NCBI GenBank assembly: GCA_029979265.1
Contig: JAPOHW010000024.1
Location: 1-46,183 of the forward strand
Source of the DNA: Actinomycetota bacterium
Lineage (GTDB): Bacteria; Actinomycetota; Acidimicrobiia; Acidimicrobiales; Aldehydirespiratoraceae
DNA: 46,183 nucleotides
Direction: 5' to 3'
Every line of letters starts with the position of its first letter. The first letter of the stretch is position 1. This document shows, in pieces, positions 33,839-40,951 of this stretch. The notes below the pieces were generated by a model. The model saw nothing but the letters and a program-made list of their open reading frames with translations, ran no database searches and was not told the DNA's origin. A program made the position numbers and the translations under genes.

Positions 33839-34846
33839 TCAGGATCCGCCCGGACGAGGAATGGGAACGCCAGCGAGGATCTCGGTGACGACATCGGCGG
33901 GCCGAGTGCCACGCATACGGGCCTCGGGGGTGACGAGAAGCCGATGCGGGATGACGTAGTCGGCGAGGTATTTGACGTCATCGGGGGTGGCGTAAGCGCG
34001 GCGTTCGCTCGCCGCGTGGGCTCGAACCACACGCTGCAGCGCAAGCACACCGCGGGGAGAGAGCCCGAGTGACAGGGAGGGGTGACGGCGGGTCGCGTCG
34101 GCGAGGTCGAGAAGGTAGGACTGCAGCGCCGGCGCAAGGTACACCCGTTCGAGCGACGCAGACATCTCGACCACTTGATCGGCAGTGACCACCGGACCGA
34201 GCAGGTCGGACGGCTCCCGACGATCACCATGTGAGTCGAGAATCTCGAGCTCGGCCTGGCGGTCGGGGTAGCCGATCTCGAGGCGCATCAGGAAGCGATC
34301 GAGTTGGGCTTCGGGAAGTGCGTAGGTCCCTTCGTGTTCGATCGGGTTCTGCGTGGCGATCACCATGAACGGTGCGGCAAGGTGATGGGTGGCTCCGTCG
34401 GCGGTGACCTGGCGTTCGGCCATCGCTTCGAGCAATGCCGACTGGGTCTTGGGTGACGCACGGTTGATCTCGTCGGCGAGGAGGATGTTTGCGAAGACCG
34501 GGCCGGGCCGGAACTCGAATGCGTTGGCGCTGCGATTCCAGACGCTGACGCCGGTCACGTCGGTGGGAAGAAGGTCGGGCGTGAACTGCACCCGACCGAA
34601 ACGCCCGTCGACACTTCGAGCAAGGGCCTTGCCGAGGCTGGTCTTGCCCACGCCGGGCACGTCCTCGACCAACACGTGACCATCGGCGATCAGCGCAAGC
34701 GTCATCAGATGGATGACGGTGTCCTTGCCCCGGATCGCCTTGGAGATGTTGCGTGTCAGTGCATCAAAGTGCTCTGCGAAACCCGGGCTCGCTCCATGGT
34801 CGCGGCCGGTGGCAGCCGGGTCTTCCGCCGAACGTTCGCTTGTCAC
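33839..34846 (-). CDS. MoxR-family AAA+ ATPase
   Basis: The 335-residue ATPase has Walker A in EDVPGVGKTSLGKALA, Walker B in ILLADEINRASPKTQSALLEAMAERQVT, sensor 1 in VIATQNPIEHEGTYALPEAQLDRF, and the C-terminal lid domain with LSPRGVLALQRVVRAHA. MoxR ATPases act as chaperones for maturation of surface or metal-containing complexes. The GTG at 34846 was chosen because GGAGG lies 7 nt upstream; the GTG at 34849 is an alternative, and the long frame further upstream is antisense to the ROK gene. Confidence 0.92.
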   Translation of the reverse strand: MTSERSAEDPAATGRDHGASPGFAEHFDALTRNISKAIRGKDTVIHLMTLALIADGHVLVEDVPGVGKTSLGKALARSVDGRFGRVQFTPDLLPTDVTGVSVWNRSANAFEFRPGPVFANILLADEINRASPKTQSALLEAMAERQVTADGATHHLAAPFMVIATQNPIEHEGTYALPEAQLDRFLMRLEIGYPDRQAELEILDSHGDRREPSDLLGPVVTADQVVEMSASLERVYLAPALQSYLLDLADATRRHPSLSLGLSPRGVLALQRVVRAHAASERRAYATPDDVKYLADYVIPHRLLVTPEARMRGTRPADVVTEILAGVPIPRPGGS

Positions 34847-34944
34847 CACAGAGCCTCCGCTCTCACTCGTGCCCCGAAACGATAGGCGACCAGTTCCCCC
34901 TTTTGGGACTCGGGCCGGTGATCGCGCCTGCTCGACCTGCGCCG

Positions 34945-34950
34945 TAGGAT
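34945..34950 (+). promoter_or_regulatory. -10 element of the ROK kinase operon
   Basis: TAGGAT lies 7 nt before the GTG at 34958, suggesting a leaderless transcript. Confidence 0.45.
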
Positions 34951-34957
34951 CGTCGAG

Positions 34958-35833
34958 GTGAGCCGCGTTCTTGCGATCGACATCGGTGGGACGAAGATCG
35001 AGGCGGGCATCGTGACGACCGAGGGGACGATTGTCCGCCGGGCTCGGGTTCCCTCGACTGACCCGCTCGATGCCGACGAGTTGTTCGCCCGGGTTGCGAG
35101 CGTCGCTGCGGAGGTACGCGTCGACGGTGAGCCGGAAGTGGCCTGTGGCGTTGGATGTGGAGGACCGATGCGTCGGGGAGGCTCCGCCGTCTCGCCTCTC
35201 AACATCGCCGTGTGGCGTGACTTCCCGCTGCAGGAGCGTCTCTGCGAGGAGACAGGGCTCGTCACCCACATCGACAACGATGCAAAGGCGCTTGCGCTGG
35301 CCGAAGGGTGGCTTGGCGCAGCTGTTGGGGTGAGCGACTATCTCGCAATGGTGGTGTCCACCGGGGTGGGCGGGGGCATCGTCTTGGGAGGTCGCCTGCT
35401 CGACGGGGCCGATGGCAACGCCGGTCACATCGGCCATGTCGTTGTCGAACCCGACGGTTTCGAACTGCCCGGGCACACTCGCGGCGTGCTCGAGGCAGAG
35501 GCGAGCGGTACGGCGATCGCAGCGCGTCTCGGGATTCCTGCGGCTCGAGCGCCGGAGGCCGAACGGCGCCGAGTGGGCACGGCGGTTGGACGGGCCGTCG
35601 GATCCGTCGCGAACCTGCTCGATCTGAAGCTGGCGGTCGTTGCCGGGTCGGTTGCGCTCGGCTTCGGTGACGTGTTCTTTCGGGCAGCCCAGGCCGAGGT
35701 CGACCGTGTTGCGACGCTCCAACACTCGAGCGGGACTCGGATCGTCCCTGCTGCGCTCGGGGCGGACGGGCCGTTGGTGGGTGCAGCAGCTGTGGGCCTG
35801 CGTGGTATCGGGCAGGATGTGGGTGGCTTATGA
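34958..35833 (+). CDS. ROK-family sugar kinase-like protein, zinc site lost
   Basis: The 291-residue protein has the ROK fold: phosphate loop AIDIGGTKIEAGIV, catalytic Asp in THIDNDAKALALAE, VSTGVGGGIVLGGRLLDGADGNAGHIGHV, and EAEASGTAI. The zinc-binding CxCGxxGC stretch that normally follows is LPGHTRGVLE here, with no cysteine, while the zinc-ligand His of GHIGH remains. It may still be a glucokinase-like enzyme without structural zinc, or have another role. The next gene overlaps by 4 nt. Confidence 0.82.
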   Translation: MSRVLAIDIGGTKIEAGIVTTEGTIVRRARVPSTDPLDADELFARVASVAAEVRVDGEPEVACGVGCGGPMRRGGSAVSPLNIAVWRDFPLQERLCEETGLVTHIDNDAKALALAEGWLGAAVGVSDYLAMVVSTGVGGGIVLGGRLLDGADGNAGHIGHVVVEPDGFELPGHTRGVLEAEASGTAIAARLGIPAARAPEAERRRVGTAVGRAVGSVANLLDLKLAVVAGSVALGFGDVFFRAAQAEVDRVATLQHSSGTRIVPAALGADGPLVGAAAVGLRGIGQDVGGL

Positions 35834-36084
35834 CACCCATTCGAACCGTGTTCGGTGCCCTTCGCGTCCTCATCTCCCGACCATCGCTGTGGGCGACGGC
35901 GATCGTGCAGGCTCGCCGTTTCGTCCCCGACGGATGGTGGCGACGACCCCCGTTCTTGCCAGTTCCCGACGCTGAACTGCTCGCGTTTCGGGCTTCGACG
36001 CAGTACGGCGATCCGGAGCACCCGGCATCGGCTGCGGACTTGGTGGCGTGGTTGGAGTGGTGTCGAGCCGAGGCCCGGCGCTGA
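35830..36084 (+). CDS. Small conserved protein, unknown
   Basis: The 84-residue product begins MTPIRTVFGALRVLISRPSLWATAIVQARRFVPDGWWRRPPFLPVPD and ends in a helical segment with several Trp. I recall similar short proteins in other actinobacteria but cannot name a family. It overlaps the ROK gene by 4 nt (ATGA) and is followed after one base by the lipoate-ligase-like gene, so the three form one operon. Confidence 0.7.
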   Translation: MTPIRTVFGALRVLISRPSLWATAIVQARRFVPDGWWRRPPFLPVPDAELLAFRASTQYGDPEHPASAADLVAWLEWCRAEARR

Positions 36085-36085
36085 C

Positions 36086-36757
36086 GTGTCTCGGTGGTCC
36101 GTCCTCCGCCGGGGCGGTGATGCAGCCACGCTCCATGCATTCGAGCCGCCACCGGTGGAGGAACCCTGCCTGGTCGTCGCTGAACTCCAACGACCGGCCC
36201 TGGTGCTGGGAAGCACGCAGAAGATCGAGGTGGCCGACCGAGTTCGCGCCCGCGAGCATGCACTCGACATCGTTCGCCGACGCAGTGGTGGGAGTTCCGT
36301 CGTGTTGGTGCCGGGTGGGCACATCTGGCTCGATGCCTGGATTCCGTTCGGCGACCCGCTCTGGACCGATGATGTTGCTGCGGCGGCCGTTCCTCTCGGA
36401 GAGGCGTGGCTGTCGACCATGACGAATCTGGGCTGGACCGATCTGCGGGTCCACACCGGCGGTGCAGAGGCTGCACCTTGGTCGGACCTGGTGTGTTTCG
36501 CCGGACGGGGTCCGGGGGAGGTCATCACCGCTGACGGCCGCAAGCTTCTCGGCCTGAGCCAACGCCGGACCCGGAACTGGGTTCGGCTGCAGTGCCTGGT
36601 GCATCGTCGCTGGAGCGCGGCGGATGCCCTTGCCGGACTGTCCCTCAGCGAAGAGCAGCGGTGTGTCGCCGAGATGGCGCTGAGGGATGCAGTTGCGGTT
36701 GTCGGCGCGGTCGATGAGGCGGCTGTGCTCGACGGTCTGCTCGCAGCACTGCGCTAG
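36086..36757 (+). CDS. Lipoate-protein ligase-like (BPL/LPL family) protein
   Basis: The 223-residue protein has the biotin/lipoate transferase pattern: ALVLGSTQ, a Gly-rich RRRSGGSSVVLVPGGHIWLDAWIP stretch and the Lys-containing ITADGRKLLGLSQRRTRNWVRLQCLVH. These correspond to the RRxSGGG and DxRKLxGxAQ motifs of LplA-type enzymes, which attach lipoate or octanoate to carrier proteins. The GTG at 36086 follows the preceding stop by one base. Whether it is a ligase, an octanoyltransferase or has drifted in function is uncertain. Confidence 0.75.
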   Translation: MSRWSVLRRGGDAATLHAFEPPPVEEPCLVVAELQRPALVLGSTQKIEVADRVRAREHALDIVRRRSGGSSVVLVPGGHIWLDAWIPFGDPLWTDDVAAAAVPLGEAWLSTMTNLGWTDLRVHTGGAEAAPWSDLVCFAGRGPGEVITADGRKLLGLSQRRTRNWVRLQCLVHRRWSAADALAGLSLSEEQRCVAEMALRDAVAVVGAVDEAAVLDGLLAALR

Positions 36758-36825
36758 TCGGCGACGGGCCCTGGTTGGGCAACGCGATCGAGGAGCGACG
36801 CGGGCTTGTTGCATCACGTCGCTAC

Positions 36826-36847
36826 CGAACGCGCGTTCGTTCGCGCG
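36826..36847. promoter_or_regulatory. LexA-like palindrome and GC hairpin upstream of mraZ
   Basis: CGAACGCGCGTTCG (36826-36839) is a perfect 14-bp palindrome with the CGAAC-N4-GTTCG form of an SOS box. It overlaps a second structure, CGCGCG-TTCGTT-CGCGCG (36830-36847), a hairpin that could mark the end of the upstream transcript although no T-run follows. It lies 25 bp before the mraZ -35 element. Which role, if any, is real cannot be decided from sequence. Confidence 0.4.
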
Positions 36848-36852
36848 GAACG

Positions 36853-36918
36853 TGGGGGAATTGCTTGTCAAATGGGGAGTAGAGGAGTAATGTGGAGCGG
36901 AATGGAGGAGAAGGGAGG
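36853..36918 (+). promoter_or_regulatory. mraZ promoter overlapped by phased MraZ-type boxes
   Basis: TTGTCA (36865-36870) and TAATGT (36888-36893) are 17 nt apart and form a good promoter. TGGGG at 36853 and 36873, AGGAG at 36883, TGGAG at 36893 and 36903 and GGGAG at 36913 all fall on a 10-bp grid; only the 36863 position lacks a match. MraZ of other bacteria binds TGGGN repeats spaced 10 bp apart in this place to repress its own operon, so this is a likely autoregulatory operator. Confidence 0.65.
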
Positions 36919-36999
36919 TTCTGTGAGGACCTCCAAGGCGTCCAGCGCCGACTGCCGCTCCGACAACGGTGAACAACGAGAACGTGAGAGGGGGATGAC

Positions 37000-37434
37000 A
37001 TGGCACGATTCGTGGGCAATTTCGAGCACACGATCGACGACAAGGGCCGCCTCATCCTGCCCTCGTCGTTTCGACCCAAGCTCGCCGATGGGGCCTACAT
37101 CACTCCTCTCGATCACTGTTTGGCCATCCTCCCGACCGAAGAGTTCGACCGGATGGCCGAACGACTCGAGGCGCAGGTTTCCGCCGGTGAGGTCGAGGTG
37201 AATGCGCTCCGACACTTTGCAAGCCAGGCCGACGAGGTGACTCCTGACTCGCAGGGTCGGGTTCGGCTGCTCCCGCATCTGCGAGAACTCGGCGGTCTCG
37301 ACCGCACAGTCATCGTCACGGGTGCCCTTCGGCGGATCGAGATCTGGGACGTCGGACGGTGGAACGACCTTGGCACTGCGGGCGCCGAACAACTCGCGAA
37401 CGCCATCGAGAAAGGACACGGCTTCGGTCCCTGA
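37000..37434 (+). CDS. mraZ: Transcriptional regulator MraZ
   Basis: The 144-residue protein has two AbrB-like half-domains, each with the DxxGR signature (TIDDKGRLILPSSFR and TPDSQGRVRLLPHLR). MraZ forms a ring and binds repeats in front of the division and wall cluster. The ATG at 37000 has a purine-rich GAGAGGGGGA stretch (36986-36995) before it. It is the first gene of the cluster; a 246-bp structured gap separates it from rsmH. Candidate binding boxes lie at 36853-36918. Confidence 0.95.
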   Translation: MARFVGNFEHTIDDKGRLILPSSFRPKLADGAYITPLDHCLAILPTEEFDRMAERLEAQVSAGEVEVNALRHFASQADEVTPDSQGRVRLLPHLRELGGLDRTVIVTGALRRIEIWDVGRWNDLGTAGAEQLANAIEKGHGFGP

Positions 37435-37535
37435 GGCCAGCACGCCCGCCATCCAGTTCTCACCGACAAGACAGACCTCAAGACAGACCTCGAAACAGAA
37501 AGGACCACCTCAGCCACCCGACACGAACACCTCGA

Positions 37536-37647
37536 TCATCTGCAGTCTTCCGATCAGCAAATGGAAGACCCGTACTCCGCCCGCTTGCCATTAGTTCGAC
37601 CGGGGAGACATCCCGGCGAGCGCCGCCGATCGGGAGACTGCAGATGA
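37536..37647 (+). ncRNA. Structured leader before rsmH (candidate mraW-type motif)
   Basis: The arms 37536-37558 and 37625-37647 (TCATCTGCAGTCT…) can form a 23-bp stem with one G-U pair and one A-C mismatch, closing a 66-nt loop that itself can form AATGG/CCATT (37560-37564 with 37588-37592) and CCGGG/CCCGG (37600-37604 with 37612-37616). A competing 7-bp stem, GTCTTCC with GGAAGAC (37545-37551 with 37563-37569), uses part of the long arm. An actinobacterial mraW RNA motif has been described at this genomic position; whether this is a member was not tested. Confidence 0.7.
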
Positions 37648-37715
37648 GCGAGTCGTTCGCTCGAACCCGGCTGGTCCATCATGTCCGCAGCAGACGACAA
37701 CTCTCAGGCCAATGA
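37644..37715 (+). CDS. Possible 23-aa leader peptide overlapping the rsmH start
   Basis: A 23-codon frame starts at the ATG at 37644, with GGGAG (37632-37636) 7 nt upstream, and ends at a TGA inside rsmH in another frame. The product is Arg-rich (MSESFARTRLVHHVRSRR…). The rsmH ATG at 37681 itself has no visible ribosome-binding site, so ribosomes loading here might deliver translation to rsmH. The ribosome-binding site sits in the right arm of the long leader stem. It may be a chance frame. Confidence 0.35.
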   Translation: MSESFARTRLVHHVRSRRQLSGQ

Positions 37716-38664
37716 GCCCGCATCGAACCGTGAATTCGAGCATGTCTCCGTCATGGTCGATGAGGTCGTCTCGGTACTCTCCGAAATCCCCCCCGGTGTG
37801 ATCGTCGACGCCACCCTCGGCGGCGGCGGTCACACCGAGGCGCTCCTTGCGGCCAGTGCCGAGGTGTCGATCCTCGGACTCGATCGCGACGAGGCAGCCA
37901 TTGCAGCCGCAGGCGATCGCCTCGCGCCCCACGGTGAACGGGTGCGGCTGTGTCACACCCGTTTCGACGGGATCACCGACGCCGTCCGGAGTATCGGTGT
38001 CGATCGGATCTCGGGCTGCTTGTTCGATCTCGGGGTCAGTTCTCCACAACTCGATCACGCCGACCGTGGGTTCAGCTTCCGCAACGACGGGCCTCTCGAC
38101 ATGCGAATGGACCGCAGTGGTGGTGTCACCGCAGCGGACCTTGTCAACGGAGCGGACGAGCGCCAACTGATCGCAATCCTGCGTCGGAACGGTGATGAGC
38201 GTCATGCACCTCGCATCGCCCGAGCACTCGTCGCTGCTCGTCCGATCACCACGACTAGGCAACTCGCAGAGATCGTTCGCGACGCAATTCCTGCGGCGGC
38301 CCGCCGTACCGGTGGCCATCCGGCGCGCAAGACGTTTCAGGCGATTCGTATCGAGGTCAACGACGAGCTCGAGATCCTCGAGGACGCCCTTCGGCAAACG
38401 CTTGCGCTCCTCGCTCCCGACGGACGCTGCGCCGTTCTCGCCTACCACTCGGGCGAAGATCGCATTGTCAAGCGAGTGTTCCGTGATGCGGCCGGCGAAG
38501 GCCCGAGACCGCGCCACGATCTTCCCGCTCCCCCCGGCAGTGAAGCCACCGTCTCCCTGCTGTGGCGTGGCGCGAAGAAGCCGTCGAACGACGAGATCGA
38601 GCGCAATCCGCGCGCACAGGCAGCACGGTTTCGTGCGGTTCAGAAACTCGGGGCGGCAGCCTGA
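37681..38664 (+). CDS. rsmH: 16S rRNA (cytosine(1402)-N4)-methyltransferase
   Basis: The 327-residue protein is RsmH (MraW): HVSVMVDEVVSVLS, the SAM-binding VDATLGGGGHTEALL, LFDLGVSSPQLDHADRGFSFRNDGPLDMRMD, ARKTFQAIRIEVNDELE and AVLAYHSGEDRIVKRVFRD. It methylates C1402 in the ribosomal P site. The ATG at 37681 gives the usual short N-terminal extension but lacks a clear ribosome-binding site. Its stop overlaps the ftsL-like start by one base (TGATG). Confidence 0.95.
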   Translation: MSAADDNSQANEPASNREFEHVSVMVDEVVSVLSEIPPGVIVDATLGGGGHTEALLAASAEVSILGLDRDEAAIAAAGDRLAPHGERVRLCHTRFDGITDAVRSIGVDRISGCLFDLGVSSPQLDHADRGFSFRNDGPLDMRMDRSGGVTAADLVNGADERQLIAILRRNGDERHAPRIARALVAARPITTTRQLAEIVRDAIPAAARRTGGHPARKTFQAIRIEVNDELEILEDALRQTLALLAPDGRCAVLAYHSGEDRIVKRVFRDAAGEGPRPRHDLPAPPGSEATVSLLWRGAKKPSNDEIERNPRAQAARFRAVQKLGAAA

Positions 38665-39128
38665 TGGCCGCGACAACTGCGACCGCACGTCGCTCGGGGG
38701 CCGCTGCCGCTCGGCCCAGGCCCGTCGCCCAACCCAAGCCGCGCCGCGCCGCGCTGCGGGTCGTTTCCCCTCCCGCTCGCTCTGGAGCACTCGTCCGGAT
38801 GAGCGTCGTGATTGGTGGAGTCTTCACTGTGCTCTTCGCAATCGCAGCAGTGCAGGCGGTTCTCGTTCAGACGCAGGCCCGGATCGATGGTCAGAAGGCC
38901 GAGAACCTTGCGATCGTCGAGCAGATCGATGCGCTCGATGCCCAACTTGCGTGGATCGAGTCACCCGCCGGCATCGAGGCGTGGGCAAAGGAAACGGGTC
39001 TTGTGCGCGCTCCGGGCTACATCATCCTCTCGCCGGTGGCGGAGGGGGCGCTGGCAGCTCCGGTCGTCGCCGATCCGTTCGCCTCCAAACGCCTCGTCCC
39101 CTTAGGTGACGAGGGGACGAGCGGATGA
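38664..39128 (+). CDS. ftsL: FtsL-like division protein
   Basis: The 154-residue product has a basic Ala/Pro-rich cytoplasmic N-terminus, one TM helix at about residues 47-70 (MSVVIGGVFTVLFAIAAVQAVLV) and a coiled-coil-like outer segment (QTQARIDGQKAENLAIVEQIDALDAQLAWIESPAGIEAWAKETG). Low sequence conservation is normal for FtsL, so position between rsmH and ftsI and topology are the main evidence. It would form the FtsQLB complex at the septum. It overlaps ftsI by 4 nt. Confidence 0.82.
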   Translation: MAATTATARRSGAAAARPRPVAQPKPRRAALRVVSPPARSGALVRMSVVIGGVFTVLFAIAAVQAVLVQTQARIDGQKAENLAIVEQIDALDAQLAWIESPAGIEAWAKETGLVRAPGYIILSPVAEGALAAPVVADPFASKRLVPLGDEGTSG

Positions 39129-40951
39129 CCGGACGCCGTCGGTCGCGCACCACACGCGGCAACGTCACAGCAGTCCGCCCGGCCATCAGTGCCGGGCGGG
39201 TCCGCGTTCTCGGCCTGGTGTTCACGCTCGTCTTCGGAGCATTCGGCTATCGACTCGTCGATCTCCAGGTGACGCAGGATCCAACGCTGACCGACGCTGT
39301 CGGCCGTCACGTCGAGCGCATCGAACTGCCTGCCACCCGGGGCTCGCTCGTCGACCGTCATGGCCGTCCTCTTGCCATCACCCGTCCGAGTGCGACGGTG
39401 GTGGTGAACCCGCGTCTCGTCGCAGATGAGCAGATTCCCGGGGTGGTCGCCCAACTTGCCCAACATCTCGACGTCGATCCGGCTCGATTGACCGAGGCAC
39501 TGGCGTCCGACAAGGCGTTTCGCTTCCTGCAGCGCCAGATCGATCCGACGGTCGGCCAAGCGATCATGGAACTTGGGCTCCCCGGTGTGTGGCTGCAGGA
39601 AGAACCACGGCGTGAGTATCCCAACGGCGACTGCTCGGCTCGGGCGTTGCTGGGGCGAGTCGACATCGATCACCTCGGGATCAGCGGGCTCGAGTACCTG
39701 CACGACGAGACCCTCACCGGCACCGACGGCGTGTCATTGGCGGAGGTGAGTGCCGATGGACACCTCACCATTGTCGGTGGCGAGTCGGTGATCCATGCGC
39801 CGATACCGGGTGAGGATGTGCGGTTGAGCTTCGATCGTGACGTGCAATTCAAGAGTGAGCAACTGGTCGCCGAGGCGGTTGCCGCAAACGGTGCGGACTG
39901 GGGTGTTGCGATCGTGGCCATCCCGTCGACCGGTGAACTCGTTGCCCTCGCCGGTGCGACCCGAGACAGCGAAACCGACGAGGTCGCCTGTACGACCGAG
40001 AACCTCAACTTCACCAGGGCCTACGAACCTGGATCCACCATGAAGGCCATCAGCATCGCTGCGGTACTGGATGCTGAGATGAGCAGCCCCTACGAACGTC
40101 TGTCTCTCGAACCTTCCCTGCATTTCCCGTTGGATGACGGAGAAACGTTCAAGATTTTCGATTGGTTCACTCACACCGAGGACACGTACAGCACGACGGA
40201 GATTCTTTCCAAGTCGTCGAACATCGGTGCAGCCACGCTTGCCGAGCGCATCGGTGCCGAGGCGCTCTACGACGAATATCGCGACTTCGGTTTCGGGTCG
40301 GCCACGGCAGTCGATTTCCCCGGCGAAACGGCAGGGATCATCCAGCCATTCACATCGGCCGTTGCCCTCCCGACGGCCAGCTACGGACAGGGTGTCGCTG
40401 TGAGCCCGATCCAACTGGTCATGGCGTACAACGTCATTGCCAACGGCGGACGATACGTTTCGCCGAGCCTGCTTCGAGGTGAATCGATCAACGTCGAACG
40501 TCAGGTCATCGAGGCGAAAACCGCAGTGCAGCTCCTCGAGATGCTGGGTGCCGTGGTCGAGCATGGCACCGGCAAGGCCGCTGCGATTCCGGGGTACGAG
40601 GTCGCCGGCAAGACCGGCACGGCCTGGCAGCCGTGCGATCATGGCGGGTACAGCGACTGCGAGGACGGCCACCCGACCGAGGGCCGGCACTACACGGCGA
40701 GTTTCGTCGGCATCGTCAGCAATGATCTCGGCCCGGCATTCACCGTGCTCGTCGTCATCGACAATCCTCGTCGTTTGGCGGTCGGCGGTGGTGACGTTGC
40801 TGCACCCGTGTTCGCCGAGATCGCGTCCTACGCTGCTCGGCAGTTGCGCCTCACGCCAGTGGCTGCGGCGCAGGGCGAGATCGGTCCGGTACGGGCACCC
40901 GTGAGCACCCTCCCGACCGACGATGGTGGCGAGTCCACACAGGACCAGTGA
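39125..40951 (+). CDS. ftsI: Septal peptidoglycan transpeptidase (class B PBP, FtsI/PBP3)
   Basis: The 608-residue protein has a short cytoplasmic N-terminus, one TM helix (VRVLGLVFTLVFGAFGYRLV), a pedestal domain, and a transpeptidase domain with SxxK (EPGSTMKAIS, near 303), SxN (SKSSN, near 363) and KTG (VAGKTGTA, near 495). It cross-links septal peptidoglycan with FtsW. The start overlaps ftsL (ATGA) and the stop overlaps murE (TGATG). The C-terminal tail is rich in Pro, Thr and acidic residues. Confidence 0.95.
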   Translation: MTGRRRSRTTRGNVTAVRPAISAGRVRVLGLVFTLVFGAFGYRLVDLQVTQDPTLTDAVGRHVERIELPATRGSLVDRHGRPLAITRPSATVVVNPRLVADEQIPGVVAQLAQHLDVDPARLTEALASDKAFRFLQRQIDPTVGQAIMELGLPGVWLQEEPRREYPNGDCSARALLGRVDIDHLGISGLEYLHDETLTGTDGVSLAEVSADGHLTIVGGESVIHAPIPGEDVRLSFDRDVQFKSEQLVAEAVAANGADWGVAIVAIPSTGELVALAGATRDSETDEVACTTENLNFTRAYEPGSTMKAISIAAVLDAEMSSPYERLSLEPSLHFPLDDGETFKIFDWFTHTEDTYSTTEILSKSSNIGAATLAERIGAEALYDEYRDFGFGSATAVDFPGETAGIIQPFTSAVALPTASYGQGVAVSPIQLVMAYNVIANGGRYVSPSLLRGESINVERQVIEAKTAVQLLEMLGAVVEHGTGKAAAIPGYEVAGKTGTAWQPCDHGGYSDCEDGHPTEGRHYTASFVGIVSNDLGPAFTVLVVIDNPRRLAVGGGDVAAPVFAEIASYAARQLRLTPVAAAQGEIGPVRAPVSTLPTDDGGESTQDQ

